In this document: piece by piece, positions 19,901-28,468 of the stretch
How the letters are laid out: each line of letters opens with the position of its first letter
Numbering within the stretch: position 1 is the stretch's first letter
Assembly: GCA_001799395.1 (NCBI GenBank)
Contig: MGTJ01000101.1
Span: 1-47,218 of the forward strand
Source of the DNA: Desulfobacterales bacterium RIFOXYA12_FULL_46_15
GTDB taxonomy: Bacteria > Desulfobacterota > Desulfobacteria > Desulfobacterales > Desulfobacteraceae
DNA: 47,218 nucleotides
Direction of reading: 5' to 3'
Translations under genes and position numbers: made by a program
Notes under the pieces: generated by a model
Databases searched by the model: none
Told to the model about the DNA's origin: nothing
The model's input: the letters and a program-made list of their open reading frames with translations, nothing else

Positions 19901-20215
19901 ACCCGCGGGACAGCCCAATTCCTTACTGAAAACGATATCCCCACAAAAATTGTTAAAAAAGTATCTGCCGGACGGCCCCATGTAGTGGATGCCGTTACAA
20001 ACAATGAAATCCAGTTGATTTTGAACACCGGGGCATCCAGCCAGACCCAGCGGGACGGATATGAAATTCGGCGGGCCGCCATCAAATACAAGATCCCCTA
20101 TTCCACGACAACCGATGGAGCAAGGGCCATCTGCAGTGCCATTGAAGCCTTAAAAAAAGAAACCCTGTCCGTGCAAACCATTCAGGACTATCACCGGGAA
20201 AATAACCATGCATGA
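16985..20215 (+). CDS. carB: Carbamoyl-phosphate synthase large subunit
   Basis: The 1076-residue protein has the standard duplicated ATP-grasp layout. The first half begins [20 protein letters not shown] and the second, near residue 560, [20 protein letters not shown]; each contains the NPRxSRxS/T metal-binding loop ([38 protein letters not shown]). The last 140 or so residues are the MGS-like allosteric domain. It makes carbamoyl phosphate from bicarbonate, two ATP and the ammonia delivered by CarA. It overlaps carA by 14 bases and purF by 8 bases, so carA-carB-purF form one compact unit linking pyrimidine/arginine and purine synthesis. Confidence 0.98.
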   Translation: MPKREDIKKILIIGAGPIIISQACEFDYSGTQACKALKEEGFEVVLINSNPATIMTDPETADRIYIEPVTPETVIKVIEKERPDALLPTLGGQTALNTAIEVAKTGILKKYKVEMIGASEEAINKAEDRELFRDAMNRIGLRIPKSGFAVNLQEVEAVSKRIGFPIIVRPAFTLGGTGGGVAYNMEELNRISKAGIDASLIHQVMLEESVIGWKEYELEVMRDHADNVVIVCSIENVDAMGVHTGDSVTVAPAQTLSDKEYQNLRDASIAIMREIGVDTGGSNVQFAINPENGDIIVVEMNPRVSRSSALASKATGFPIAKIAAKLAIGYTLDEIPNDITGETMACFEPSIDYCVVKIPRWTFEKFPEAEDILTTAMKSVGETMSIGRTFKEAFQKGIRSLEIGRAGFGGDGKDPVPGSVAGNELEYKLSTPNSHRLFYIKYAIENGMPITMLYELTGIDPWFLNQMKQIVDLEKQIKLAGKNLPRDLFEKAKKYGFSDRQLAFLTGLTDRKIEQDRKALGIIPVYKLVDTCAAEFRAATPYYYSTYETECEARVSDRKKVIILGGGPNRIGQGIEFDYCCVHASFALREEGVESIMVNSNPETVSTDYDTSDKLYFEPLTREDVLHIVEKEKPFGVIVQFGGQTPLNLASDLQKAGVPIIGTSPDSIDRAEDRDLFQEMLKKLGLRQPENGIALSLDDALKVARDIGYPVMVRPSFVLGGRAMKIVYDEKDLEEFFDLAVQASPDKPVLIDKFLEEAFELDVDVISDGEKTIIGGMMEHIEEAGIHSGDSACVLPPYSISKVHIDEMADAARAIAKELNVKGLMNIQFGIMDDKVYIIEVNPRASRTIPFVSKAIGVPLAKLATKVMLGKTLDELGFTKEVIPPYYCVKEAVMPFDRFENVDPVLGPEMKSTGEVMGIDKDLGAAVAKSQLAAGQKLPTEGTIFISVQDKDKNKALPIVRKFHGMGFTIMATRGTAQFLTENDIPTKIVKKVSAGRPHVVDAVTNNEIQLILNTGASSQTQRDGYEIRRAAIKYKIPYSTTTDGARAICSAIEALKKETLSVQTIQDYHRENNHA

Positions 20216-21635
20216 CATATTTAACGCCTGCGAGCGTCCAAAAGATGAATGCGGCATTTTTGGATTGTACAAACATCCGGAAGCTGCAAAAATAACTTAT
20301 TTCGGCCTTTATGCCCTCCAGCACCGGGGGCAGGAGAGCGCCGGTATCTCCGTTAACCGGGGAATAACTGATGCCATATATTCCCATAAAGGTATGGGGC
20401 TTGTTCCGGAAGTCTTTAACATGGATGACCTGGAAAGGATCGAAGGGGGGTCTGCCATCGGCCATGTGCGGTATTCCACAACCGGAGATTCGGTTTTAAC
20501 CAATGCCCAGCCCTTTGTCGTCAATCACCGGCACAGGTCCTATGCCGTGGCTCATAACGGAAATCTGGTCAATGCCCATACGATCAAAGCGGAACTGGAA
20601 GAACAAGGGTCCATATTCCAGACCACCATGGATTCAGAGGTGTTTCTTCATCTTTTTATTAAAAGCCTGATCAAAGGGGATATTGAAAGTGCTGTTCAAA
20701 AAACGGTTTCAAAAATCGAAGGCGCCTATTCCATCATCCTTCTGACCTGCAAGGGTGAGATCATCGGCATGAAGGACCCCAACGGGTTCAGACCACTTGC
20801 ATTAGGCAAACTCAATGGCCATTATGTGCTGGCCTCGGAAACCTGCGCTTTTGATCTTATCCAGGCTGAATACATCCGTGAACTGGATCCCGGAGAAATC
20901 GTCATCATTAATGAAGACGGCATCAAAAGCATCTGGCACCCCAATGCGGCCAAACACAAAACCTTGTGCATATTCGAGTATATTTATTTTGCCAGGCCCG
21001 ACTCCACCATTGACGGCCTCAATGTCTATGAAATGAGAAAGGCCCATGGTAAACGGCTGGCCCAGGAATCTCCTGTGGAAGCAGATCTTGTCATGCCCTT
21101 TCCGGATTCCGGTAATTATGCCGCCATCGGCTATGCCAGGGAATCTCGCATTCCCTTTGAAATGGGGATGATCCGGAACCACTATGTGGGCAGAAGCTTT
21201 ATCCAGCCCACCCAGTCCATGCGGGATTTTACCGTGCGGGTGAAACTCAACCCGGTAAGGGAACTGATCAAAGGCAAAGACATTATCATTGTTGAAGATT
21301 CTATCATTCGCGGCACCACAGCCAAAACCCGGGTCAAGGCCTTGCGGGAACTTGGCGTTAAGAAAGTGCACATGAGGGTCTCCTGCCCGCCCCATAGATT
21401 CCCCTGCTATTATGGTATTGATTTCTCCAGCAAGGGAGAACTCATTGCGGCCCAAAAAACCGTTGAAGAACTACGGGATTATCTAGGGCTGGATTCCCTG
21501 TGCTATCTGTCCATCAAAGGCATGCTGGAGGCCACGGGAGTGGAAAATCCGGACCGGAATTTCTGCAAAGCCTGTTTTGACGGCCAATACCCGGTCCCCT
21601 TTGACCCGAAATTTACAAAACAATGTATGGGATAA
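20208..21635 (+). CDS. purF: Amidophosphoribosyltransferase (Fe-S type)
   Basis: The 475-residue enzyme carries out the first committed step of purine synthesis (PRPP plus glutamine to phosphoribosylamine). The catalytic Cys15 follows a short propeptide ([11 protein letters not shown]), as in the Bacillus-type enzyme. The PRPP-binding loop is [13 protein letters not shown]. Cysteines in [21 protein letters not shown] and the C-terminal [11 protein letters not shown] correspond to the [4Fe-4S] ligands of Bacillus-type PurF, so an oxygen-sensitive cluster is expected, fitting an anaerobe. The ATG at 20208 lies inside the end of carB. Confidence 0.97.
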   Translation: MHDIFNACERPKDECGIFGLYKHPEAAKITYFGLYALQHRGQESAGISVNRGITDAIYSHKGMGLVPEVFNMDDLERIEGGSAIGHVRYSTTGDSVLTNAQPFVVNHRHRSYAVAHNGNLVNAHTIKAELEEQGSIFQTTMDSEVFLHLFIKSLIKGDIESAVQKTVSKIEGAYSIILLTCKGEIIGMKDPNGFRPLALGKLNGHYVLASETCAFDLIQAEYIRELDPGEIVIINEDGIKSIWHPNAAKHKTLCIFEYIYFARPDSTIDGLNVYEMRKAHGKRLAQESPVEADLVMPFPDSGNYAAIGYARESRIPFEMGMIRNHYVGRSFIQPTQSMRDFTVRVKLNPVRELIKGKDIIIVEDSIIRGTTAKTRVKALRELGVKKVHMRVSCPPHRFPCYYGIDFSSKGELIAAQKTVEELRDYLGLDSLCYLSIKGMLEATGVENPDRNFCKACFDGQYPVPFDPKFTKQCMG

Positions 21636-21636
21636 C

Positions 21637-22632
21637 ATGCAAAAACAGACGGTTGCATTTTCCAGGGATTCCTCTAATCTCTTTTTTCACATCCTTACCA
21701 AATGCAACCTTTCCTGTACCCATTGCTATATCAATACAGAACAGCACGGAACCAACACCCTTGATATCGAAACCATAAAAACCTGGCTCAATCTTTTTTC
21801 AGATAAGGCTGCTACAACGAATCTCATTTACCTGGGCGGTGAACCCACCCTTCATCCGGATCTATCTCTGGCGGTCAAATCAGCAAAAAAAATCGGTTTC
21901 AAATCCATTACCATTGATACCAACGGCTATCTCTTTCATGATATCCTCAACAAGATTTCAAGCAATGATATTGATTTCCTATCGTTCTCACTGGATGGGG
22001 CTACCCGAAAAACCAATGATGCCATAAGAGGCGAGGGAAGCTTTGACAAAGTCATGGATGGTCTGCAAAAAGCCGGCAATAGACATTTTTTATGCTCAAT
22101 GATTTATACGGTCTCAGACAAAAATATCCATGAACTGAAACTTATGCCAAAGCTTGTCAGCGGGCTTGGTATCAAACGGTTTTTCATCCAGGTCATCGGC
22201 ATGAGAGGTGCTTCTTCAGGGGCAAAAAAATATCTTCAAGTGTCAAGAGACTCCTGGCTTGAAATCATCCCGCAGGTAGCAGCATCGATTGCCGATCAAG
22301 GCATTGCAGTGACCTATCCAAAAGTTTTTCTCAACCGGGAAGAGATTTTTGAATGTGCGGGTAATGTGGCACAGAACTATTTTGTCTTTCCCAATGGCCG
22401 GGTCTATCAATGCCCTATCTGCGAAGATTTTTCCCTACATTCTTATATAATAAAAGAAAACAGGCTCATCCCCATGCCAAAAATCAATGAGAGCGATCTT
22501 TTTTCTCTTACGATTGCCGAAGGCTGCGTGATGAATAAAATCATCCAGCCTCAAAACCTTTCCTATGATAAAAACGGCATGCCTGAATACAGAATAGCCT
22601 GCTGCATGCTCAAAGAAGAGATTTTCAAATAA
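21637..22632 (+). CDS. Radical SAM protein with C-terminal cysteine cluster
   Basis: I choose the ATG at 21637, just after the purF stop; an ORF from 21577 would overlap purF. The 331-residue protein has the radical SAM motif CNLSCTHCY (Cys23, Cys27, Cys30), the LGGEPTLHPDL strand and DTNGY. The C-terminus has further cysteines (ECAGN..., YQCPICED, AEGCVMNK, ACCMLKE), suggesting a SPASM- or twitch-like auxiliary cluster. Such proteins modify peptides, cofactors or enzymes, and the substrate is not evident. No precursor-peptide-like ORF is seen nearby; an M24 peptidase follows 54 bases downstream. Confidence 0.85.
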   Translation: MQKQTVAFSRDSSNLFFHILTKCNLSCTHCYINTEQHGTNTLDIETIKTWLNLFSDKAATTNLIYLGGEPTLHPDLSLAVKSAKKIGFKSITIDTNGYLFHDILNKISSNDIDFLSFSLDGATRKTNDAIRGEGSFDKVMDGLQKAGNRHFLCSMIYTVSDKNIHELKLMPKLVSGLGIKRFFIQVIGMRGASSGAKKYLQVSRDSWLEIIPQVAASIADQGIAVTYPKVFLNREEIFECAGNVAQNYFVFPNGRVYQCPICEDFSLHSYIIKENRLIPMPKINESDLFSLTIAEGCVMNKIIQPQNLSYDKNGMPEYRIACCMLKEEIFK

Positions 22633-22686
22633 CCGGACATTTCAAAAAAAGAAAAACATGTATCAAAGCTGATTGGGAGGGTTTCT

Positions 22687-23790
22687 ATGTTTGACATTTC
22701 AAAGATTGATAAACTTTTTATATTAATGGAGAAAAAAAATCTTGATGTTGTTGTCATCGGCCCTTCCAACACGCTTGAATTCCTAACAGGGTTTAACCCT
22801 GTGGGATGTGAACGATTCCAAGCTCTTTTCATTACCCGTGAGAGACAATATTTTTACATCTGCAACCTGATATATGCCGAAGACATGAAACGGTGGTTTG
22901 ATGCGGCTGCTCCGTTTTATATCTGGAATGACAGCCAGGGATTTCATGAACCCTTACAAAAAGCTGTCATGGATTTTGACCTTAACAACAAGACAATTGC
23001 TCTGGGAGAAAGCATCCGGGCTATAGACAGCATTGATATGAAATCTATTTTTCCATGTGAATTTATTAACGGTTCGCATCTTCTTGAAGAACTTCGCATT
23101 ATCAAAACAGAACCGGATCTTGATAAAATGAGAAGGGCTGCCCGCCTTGCCGATGAAGTCATGGAGAATCTAACCGGATTTATCAGACCTGGCATAACGG
23201 AAAAAGAAATCAAGATTAAAATCGAAGACCTGTTTATTGAAAAAAGGGCGGACGGTCTTTCATTTTCACCCATTGTGGCCTGCGGCAGCAATAATTCAAG
23301 ACCTCATTACAGGGAAAATTCAGGTATCATTGCCAAAAAAGACGTTCTCCTACTCGATTTCGGGTGCCGTTACCAGGGATTTTGTTCCGATATTTCCAGA
23401 ACCTTTTTTATCGGTAATATTTCAAAGGAAGAAAAAAGAATATACAAAATTGCCAGGGAGGCCCAGGAGGCAGCCGTGCTTGCCGCAAAAGAAGGGGTGC
23501 GATGCTGCGATGTGGATAAAAAGGCCAGGGAGCACATTGAACATCACGGTATGGGTAACTATTTTTTAAACCGGACAGGCCATGGTATTGGTTTTGACGT
23601 TCATGAAGCCCCTTACATCAACGGGAATAATAAAAGATATCTTGAAAGAGGTATGGCATTCAGTATTGAGCCTGGCATCTGTATTCCCGGTAAGGTGGGC
23701 ATGCGTGTGGAAGATATTGTGGTTATCAATCATCAGGGTGAAACAGAAGTTTTAAACAAATTTACAAAAGAGATTGTCATTATCAAATGA
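22687..23790 (+). CDS. M24 family metallopeptidase (Xaa-Pro aminopeptidase-like)
   Basis: The 367-residue protein has a creatinase-type N-terminal domain (LVVVI-like strands, NTLEFLTGFNPVG) and a pita-bread catalytic domain. Expected metal ligands are visible: Asp in LLLDFGCRYQGFCSDISRTFF, His in GHGIGFDVHE, Glu in FSIEPG and Glu in MRVEDIVV. It probably removes N-terminal residues before proline. GGGAGG precedes the ATG. It follows the radical SAM gene on the same strand; shared transcription is possible, but a functional link is unproven. Confidence 0.9.
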   Translation: MFDISKIDKLFILMEKKNLDVVVIGPSNTLEFLTGFNPVGCERFQALFITRERQYFYICNLIYAEDMKRWFDAAAPFYIWNDSQGFHEPLQKAVMDFDLNNKTIALGESIRAIDSIDMKSIFPCEFINGSHLLEELRIIKTEPDLDKMRRAARLADEVMENLTGFIRPGITEKEIKIKIEDLFIEKRADGLSFSPIVACGSNNSRPHYRENSGIIAKKDVLLLDFGCRYQGFCSDISRTFFIGNISKEEKRIYKIAREAQEAAVLAAKEGVRCCDVDKKAREHIEHHGMGNYFLNRTGHGIGFDVHEAPYINGNNKRYLERGMAFSIEPGICIPGKVGMRVEDIVVINHQGETEVLNKFTKEIVIIK

Positions 23791-23809
23791 TCTGCTGATT
23801 TAACGGCTT

Positions 23810-25048
23810 TCATTTCTTCTTTGACTTTTTCTTTCTGCTTTTTTCCCATTCCTCCTGTTCCCGGATCAACTCTTTGATACTATCTCCTTCATTAGAAAAG
23901 GAGATAGTATAATCATACTCTTTTTGACTGACCGGGATAACTTCAATTTTTTTATTTAAAAATGCCTGGATGGACTCAAACCGCTCTTTTTCTTCTGTGC
24001 TGCAGAAGGAAACCGCTATTCCTTTTTTTATTCCCCGTCCTGTTCTTCCCACCCTGTGGATATAATTTTCATTCTTATCCGGAAGATCATAATTAATGAC
24101 GTAATTGACATCCGGAATATCAATTCCCCTGGCACTGACATCCGTAGCAACAAGAATACGGACCTGTCCTTGTTTAAACCCGTCCATTGCCTGTGCTCTG
24201 TCTTTCTGCTCTTTTTCACCATGAAGGGTCATTGATTCAATTCCCACTCGTTCAAGGGCCTTGGCCACACGTTCGGCTCTGACCCGGGTTCTGACGAAAA
24301 CCATAATCTTTGCATCAGGGTGGTCTGTGACGAATCTCCTTAAAAAAAAACGTTTATCATCCATTTCTACAAACATGATAAAATGGGTAACGTTCTTTGA
24401 AACAGGGTCTTCCGGAGATATCTGAATTCTTATGGCCGATGTTTTAACCTGGGAAAACGCTAATTTTTTAATTTCTTTGTTTATGGTTGCAGAAAAGAAA
24501 AGCGTCTGATGTTTTTGCACCAGCATTTTCTTGATCGCTTTTATATCTTTAATAAACCCGGCATCCAGCATCCGGTCGGCTTCATCAAGAACAAGGGTGT
24601 CCACATGGTTCAGATTGATGAAACCCTGACTGATCAAGTCAAACATACGCCCTGGAGTCGCGACCAGCACATCAATGCCGTCCCCAAGTTTTTTTATCTG
24701 CCTGTCCTGTTCCACACCACCAAAAACAGCAAAGGAATTTACCTTTGTGTGCCTGGAAAGATCATTTAATACCCCGCCGATCTGAGCTGCAAGCTCTCTT
24801 GTCGGGACCATGACAATACATTTTATACCAGAAGACTTTTTCGAAGTCTTCATTCTGTGAATCCTGTCAATGACAGGGATGGCAAATGCCGCTGTTTTCC
24901 CGGTCCCTGTCTGGGCAATTGCAAGGACATCCTCACCTTTCAGGATAGATGGAATGGCCTTAAACTGGATGTCTGTCGGGCGTTTGAATCCAAGCCCGGA
25001 TAAATTTTTCTTTATATCTGATGAGATATGGTATGTTTCAAATTTCAT
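23810..25048 (-). CDS. DEAD-box RNA helicase (RhlE-like)
   Basis: The frame is open from 25099, but the ATG at 25048 with AAGG upstream gives the usual N-terminus (MKFETYHISSDIKKNLSGLGF). The 412-residue protein has the full motif series: Q motif GFKRPTDIQ, motif I AQTGTGKTAAF, PTRELAAQ, DEAD in VLDEADRMLD, SAT, ARGIDIPDV and HRVGRTGRG. The short lysine-rich C-terminal tail (SRKKKSKKK) may bind RNA. It probably remodels rRNA or mRNA. It is convergent with the M24 gene (20-base gap) and divergent from the cobalamin regulon. Confidence 0.93.
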   Translation of the reverse strand: MKFETYHISSDIKKNLSGLGFKRPTDIQFKAIPSILKGEDVLAIAQTGTGKTAAFAIPVIDRIHRMKTSKKSSGIKCIVMVPTRELAAQIGGVLNDLSRHTKVNSFAVFGGVEQDRQIKKLGDGIDVLVATPGRMFDLISQGFINLNHVDTLVLDEADRMLDAGFIKDIKAIKKMLVQKHQTLFFSATINKEIKKLAFSQVKTSAIRIQISPEDPVSKNVTHFIMFVEMDDKRFFLRRFVTDHPDAKIMVFVRTRVRAERVAKALERVGIESMTLHGEKEQKDRAQAMDGFKQGQVRILVATDVSARGIDIPDVNYVINYDLPDKNENYIHRVGRTGRGIKKGIAVSFCSTEEKERFESIQAFLNKKIEVIPVSQKEYDYTISFSNEGDSIKELIREQEEWEKSRKKKSKKK

Positions 25049-25139
25049 GGGACCTTCACTGGTGTTAAATAATAAGGCTTTAAGATACAGGTGAATCATT
25101 AATTATGCAACAGTCTTGTATTGCAAAAAAAACTTTTCC

Positions 25140-25168
25140 TTGACAGTTGTTGGATATCCATTTATTTT
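25140..25168 (+). promoter_or_regulatory. Probable promoter of the cobalamin regulon
   Basis: A perfect TTGACA at 25140-25145 is followed after 17 bases by TATTTT (25163-25168), placing transcription start just before the riboswitch. The -10 element is weak (4 of 6). The position relative to the riboswitch is what makes it credible. Confidence 0.5.
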
Positions 25169-25177
25169 ATCCTATTA

Positions 25178-25350
25178 TTTCAGGTGCTGCAGGTGCAGAT
25201 AATAGGGAATCCTGTGTAAATCAGGAACGGACCCGCCGCTGTAACCGGGGATGAAGGTCACAAATACCACTGTTGATAAACCGATGAACGGGAAGGTGTG
25301 GCCTGTAAAATGATCCGGAAGCCAGAAAACCTGCCTGAATGTTTGGTCAT
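25178..25350 (+). promoter_or_regulatory. Cobalamin (B12) riboswitch aptamer
   Basis: The region carries the conserved blocks of the cobalamin riboswitch in order: a GGTGC start (P2/P3 side), AATAGGGAA at 25201, GCCGCTGTAA near 25235-25243, GATGAAGGTC, and the B12 box GAAGCCAGAAAACCTGCC at 25318-25335. It senses adenosyl- or other cobalamins and normally turns expression off when they are plentiful. An intrinsic terminator begins 50 bases downstream, and all the following genes through cobQ concern corrinoid uptake or synthesis, so the assignment is very firm. Exact ends are approximate. Confidence 0.95.
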
Positions 25351-25399
25351 GTTACTTGCGTGGACAAGGGACGGATCAATAAAATGAGGATAAAAACGG

Positions 25400-25435
25400 T
25401 TCCCATATCAGACTGGCTCTGATATGGGAATTTTT
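25400..25435 (+). terminator. Intrinsic terminator serving as the riboswitch expression platform
   Basis: A perfect 13-bp stem (TTCCCATATCAGA and its complement, loop CTGGC) is followed directly by TTTTTATT. Its place between the aptamer and the first transport gene indicates transcriptional attenuation by cobalamin. Confidence 0.9.
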
Positions 25436-25485
25436 ATTGACGCCCGGTTCTGCATGATTGTAACCTTGAATAATCGAGGAATATT

Positions 25486-25698
25486 ATGAGGAAAATTGAT
25501 TTTATTACATGGATACACCGCCCGGGCTTGTTTTTTAACCCAGCTTTTTCATCCGGTTCCACCCTTGGCCTAAATTCCTCAGAAACCTGCATTTCCAGGC
25601 TGTTTCACATGAAACAGCCTGGATCAAATAATCAATCTGGAGCTTTTTCTCTTTCTGAAAAATACTCCGGCCTAACAGTTTCAGGCGTTGTCCTGTAG
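25486..25698 (+). CDS. Doubtful small ORF in the leader before btuC
   Basis: This ORF has seventy codons with a reasonable ribosome site (CGAGGA, about 6 bases before the ATG). It resembles no family I know and has no clear signal or membrane segment. A 30-base perfect palindrome lies in its middle (25594-25623), which argues that the DNA or RNA itself, not the peptide, is what matters here. It might be a leader peptide or simply chance. Confidence 0.25.
   Translation: MRKIDFITWIHRPGLFFNPAFSSGSTLGLNSSETCISRLFHMKQPGSNNQSGAFSLSEKYSGLTVSGVVL
25594..25623. repeat. 30-bp palindrome containing a parS-like core
   Basis: Two perfect 14-base arms (TCCAGGCTGTTTCA and its complement) are separated by CA. 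The central 16 bases, TGTTTCACATGAAACA (25601-25616), differ from the ParB site TGTTTCACGTGAAACA at one position. There is no T-run downstream, so it is not an intrinsic terminator. Two further parS-like sites occur within 6.3 kb. Confidence 0.75.
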
Positions 25699-25712
25699 AT
25701 TATGGCAGCAAA

Positions 25713-26759
25713 TTGAGTATACCGGGTGCCATATTAAAAGGGAGAACAGGATTTCTGGTGATCCTTTTCTCCCTTTTTCTATTTTTAATGATTTTTCTTT
25801 CCCTTTCCATGGGCTATATCCGGATTCCGATCACTGATATTTTTCAGATTCTTATCACAAAAACAGCAAGCTCATTATATAGTTTTAAAGATATCAACGA
25901 AACCCATCTGGCCGTTATCATGGATGTCAGATTACCGAGAATTCTGTCATGCGCATGCGTTGGAGCTGCCCTGGCCCTTTCCGGTGTATTGTTTCAGGGG
26001 ATATTGCTGAATCCTCTGGCCGACCCCTATACCCTGGGAGTTTCTGCCGGAGCAGCATTTGGTGCCTGCATTGCCATAATATTGAATTTAAGCAATGCCT
26101 TTGTTTCCGTTCCGGTTTTTTCATTTATTGGCGCCTGTCTTACTCTTTTTTCCGTTATTTTTTTATCTTATTCACCCAAAAACCCTACAGCAGGTCTTTC
26201 TTCCAATAATCTAATCTTGTCCGGAGTTATTGTAGCCGCCATTCTATCTGCCGGAATCAGTTTTTTAAAATTCATTGCCAATGAACAGGTATCCGTTATT
26301 ATCTTCTGGCTCATGGGAAGCTTTGCTTCAAAAACCTGGTCCAATGTATTCATCATCATGATTTTTCTTATGGCAGGATTTTTTGTTTCCATATTTTTTG
26401 CAAGAGATCTTAACCTGATCTCTCTCGGTGCCAAATCCGCATCAAGCCTTGGTGTCGATTTGAAAAAAGTAATCTTTATTCTGCTTCTTTCAGGATCACT
26501 GCTTGCGGCTGTTTGTGTATCGATTTCAGGTATTATCGGGTTTGTCGGTCTTCTTGTACCCCATATGGTCAGATTTATCACCGGTCCTGATAATCGAAAA
26601 CTTATTCCCCTGTCCATGTTGTCGGGTGCAATTTTGCTCCTCTTTGCCGACACGATTACCCGGGCCGTTCTTCCCCATGAAATTCCCATTGGCGTCCTGA
26701 CTGCCTTGACCGGCGGGCCTGTCTTCTGCTGGATATTCAAAAAGAACCGGTTTAAATAA
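25713..26759 (+). CDS. btuC: Corrinoid ABC transporter permease (BtuC/FecCD family)
   Basis: The 348-residue inner-membrane permease has about ten hydrophobic segments and the FecCD signatures RLPRILSCACVGAALALSGVLFQGILLNPLADPYTLGVSAGAA and GIIGFVGLLVPHMVRFITGPDNRKLIPLSML. The family includes siderophore and cobalamin permeases; the riboswitch and adjoining cob genes make cobalamin or a cobinamide precursor the likely cargo. No ATG fits the N-terminus; TTG at 25713 is the probable start, with a weak ribosome site, suggesting modest translation. The ATPase gene follows within 10 bases. Confidence 0.9.
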   Translation: MSIPGAILKGRTGFLVILFSLFLFLMIFLSLSMGYIRIPITDIFQILITKTASSLYSFKDINETHLAVIMDVRLPRILSCACVGAALALSGVLFQGILLNPLADPYTLGVSAGAAFGACIAIILNLSNAFVSVPVFSFIGACLTLFSVIFLSYSPKNPTAGLSSNNLILSGVIVAAILSAGISFLKFIANEQVSVIIFWLMGSFASKTWSNVFIIMIFLMAGFFVSIFFARDLNLISLGAKSASSLGVDLKKVIFILLLSGSLLAAVCVSISGIIGFVGLLVPHMVRFITGPDNRKLIPLSMLSGAILLLFADTITRAVLPHEIPIGVLTALTGGPVFCWIFKKNRFK

Positions 26760-26766
26760 GGTGAGC

Positions 26767-27543
26767 ATGGAAATTCGTCTTCATAACGTATCTTTTTCTT
26801 ATGATGCAGGTATGACTATTAAGGCTTTCAGCGGGTCATTTTCATCCGGTTCTTTTTATTCGGTTATCGGGCCCAACGGAAGCGGTAAAACAACACTGAT
26901 TGATTTGATCTCAGGTTTTTTAAAACCCTTATCAGGCAATATTGAAATTAATTCCCTACCGGTTTTTTCATTTTCAAAAAAAAACCTGGCAAGATTGATT
27001 GCCGTTGTTTCTCAAGACCATACCGTTAACTTCCCCTTCAGCGTAAAAGATATTATTTTGATGGGACGCCATCCATATATTTCACGATTTTCACTTCCTT
27101 CTGCCGAAGATATCCAAAAAGTTGAAAAATTAATGGATATTTGCGGTATCAGCCATTTACAGGACCGAAAAATAAATGAGCTTTCAGGAGGAGAAAGGCA
27201 ACGGTGCGTGTTTGCAAGGGCCCTGTGCCAGGAGACACCCATTCTTCTCCTGGACGAAGCCTTTTCCAATATGGATATCCATCATACCCTGCAAATGCTT
27301 CAGCTTGTAAAACAATCAGTCAAAGAAAAAAACAGGATTGTGATCAGTGTATTTCACGACCTGAACCTTGCTTCCACGTGGTCTGATAGCCTTCTTGTTT
27401 TAAAAGAGGGGGAGCTCAGGGCTTTCGGCAGTTCAACAGAAACCCTGACAGAGGAGATCATCAAAGATGTATTTCAGGTAGATTCCATTGTTGAATATAA
27501 TCAACACGTTCATGCAAAGCAGGTGTATTATCCGATGCATTAA
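26767..27543 (+). CDS. btuD: Corrinoid ABC transporter ATP-binding protein
   Basis: This is a 258-residue ABC ATPase. It has Walker A GPNGSGKTT, the Q-loop (VVSQDH), signature LSGGERQR, Walker B ILLLDEAF and the H-loop VFHDLNLA. AAGG lies 5 bases before the ATG at 26767; GTG at 26761 is an alternative. It energises the BtuC-type permease in the cytoplasm. The FepC/BtuD-like order permease-ATPase-binding protein and the riboswitch point to corrinoid import. The gene end overlaps the next ORF. Confidence 0.92.
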   Translation: MEIRLHNVSFSYDAGMTIKAFSGSFSSGSFYSVIGPNGSGKTTLIDLISGFLKPLSGNIEINSLPVFSFSKKNLARLIAVVSQDHTVNFPFSVKDIILMGRHPYISRFSLPSAEDIQKVEKLMDICGISHLQDRKINELSGGERQRCVFARALCQETPILLLDEAFSNMDIHHTLQMLQLVKQSVKEKNRIVISVFHDLNLASTWSDSLLVLKEGELRAFGSSTETLTEEIIKDVFQVDSIVEYNQHVHAKQVYYPMH

Positions 27544-28468
27544 TATTATAGGATTGGTTATTTTCCTTATCCTTTTTCTTTTTTCAGGCTTATGCCCGGC
27601 ACTGACCCTTATTGATCATCATCAGCGTCGGATTGATTTTGATAAGCCCTTTAAAAGGATTATATCACTTTATGGGGCTCACACTGAAAACCTGTTTTCT
27701 CTTGGTCTGGAGAATCAGATCATAGGGGTTTCTCACAACGACCTTTTTCCTCTGAGTGCGGACAGGAAACAAAAATTCTCTTATCATGATGATCCGGAAA
27801 AATTTCTGGCATTTTCTCCGGATCTAGTGCTCATCAGGCCCATGATTGACAACGGATATCCTGAACTGATCAAGCGCCTTGAAAAGTCAGGGATTACGGT
27901 TGTTTCCCTCCAACCCTCTGATATTGACGAGATGTATGATTACTGGTTGAAACTGGGCTTATTGACCGGGAAAATCGAAGCTGCTGAAAAAATGATTCAA
28001 GAGTTTAAAGAAAAGACAGGCCACATCCTGTCATTAACCCGGGATCTTCCCTTAAAAAAGAAAGTATATTTTGAAGCGATCCATGTCAAAATGAAAACCT
28101 TTACAAAGGATGCCATGCCCATCTTTGTTCTGGAAACAGCAGGCGGGATTAATATTGCCTCTGATGCCGTTGCATCAAGAGATACAAACATTGCCGTCTA
28201 CGGTAAGGAACAGTTGCTTTCAAAAGCTTCGGAAATTGATGTTTTTCTTGCTCAAACCGGTATCATGAATTCCGTGACCGTTCAGGAAATTAAAACCGAA
28301 CCTGGTTTTAATATTATTAAAGCTATAAAGGAAAACCAGATCTATTTGATTGATGAAAATATCATTTCCAGACCGGTTCCAAGACTTTATGAAGGAATGG
28401 TCTCTGTTGGAAAAATTCTTTATCCCGATATTTTTACTGAAAAAAAATTAAATAAGGAAATGCAATGA
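27512..28468 (+). CDS. btuF: Corrinoid-binding periplasmic protein (BtuF-like)
   Basis: The 318-residue protein has an N-terminal hydrophobic signal ([23 protein letters not shown]) and the helical-backbone metal/siderophore receptor pattern: KRIISLYGAHTENLFSLGLENQIIGVS, FSPDLVLIRP and GIMNSVTVQEIKTEPGFNIIKAIKENQIYLID. It would capture corrinoids for BtuCD. The start is ambiguous (ATG 27488 or 27512), both inside the btuD 3' end. Its TGA stop overlaps the cbiL ATG (ATGA), joining import and synthesis genes in one transcript. Confidence 0.85.
   Translation: MQSRCIIRCINIIGLVIFLILFLFSGLCPALTLIDHHQRRIDFDKPFKRIISLYGAHTENLFSLGLENQIIGVSHNDLFPLSADRKQKFSYHDDPEKFLAFSPDLVLIRPMIDNGYPELIKRLEKSGITVVSLQPSDIDEMYDYWLKLGLLTGKIEAAEKMIQEFKEKTGHILSLTRDLPLKKKVYFEAIHVKMKTFTKDAMPIFVLETAGGINIASDAVASRDTNIAVYGKEQLLSKASEIDVFLAQTGIMNSVTVQEIKTEPGFNIIKAIKENQIYLIDENIISRPVPRLYEGMVSVGKILYPDIFTEKKLNKEMQ

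Noticed and set aside
19283-19981. Long antisense open frames over carB, purF, carA and the hybrid kinase
   Set aside because: They are opposite strongly conserved coding sequence, lack ribosome sites and have Cys/His/Pro-rich compositions typical of shadow frames.
23511-23519. Perfect DnaA box TGTGGATAA near the parS-like cluster
   Set aside because: It is a single copy inside the M24 peptidase coding sequence. I saw no box cluster, AT-rich unwinding region or dnaA/parAB genes, so it does not indicate an origin here.
24055-24063. DnaA-box-like TGTGGATAT on the plus strand
   Set aside because: One mismatch, isolated, and antisense within the helicase gene.
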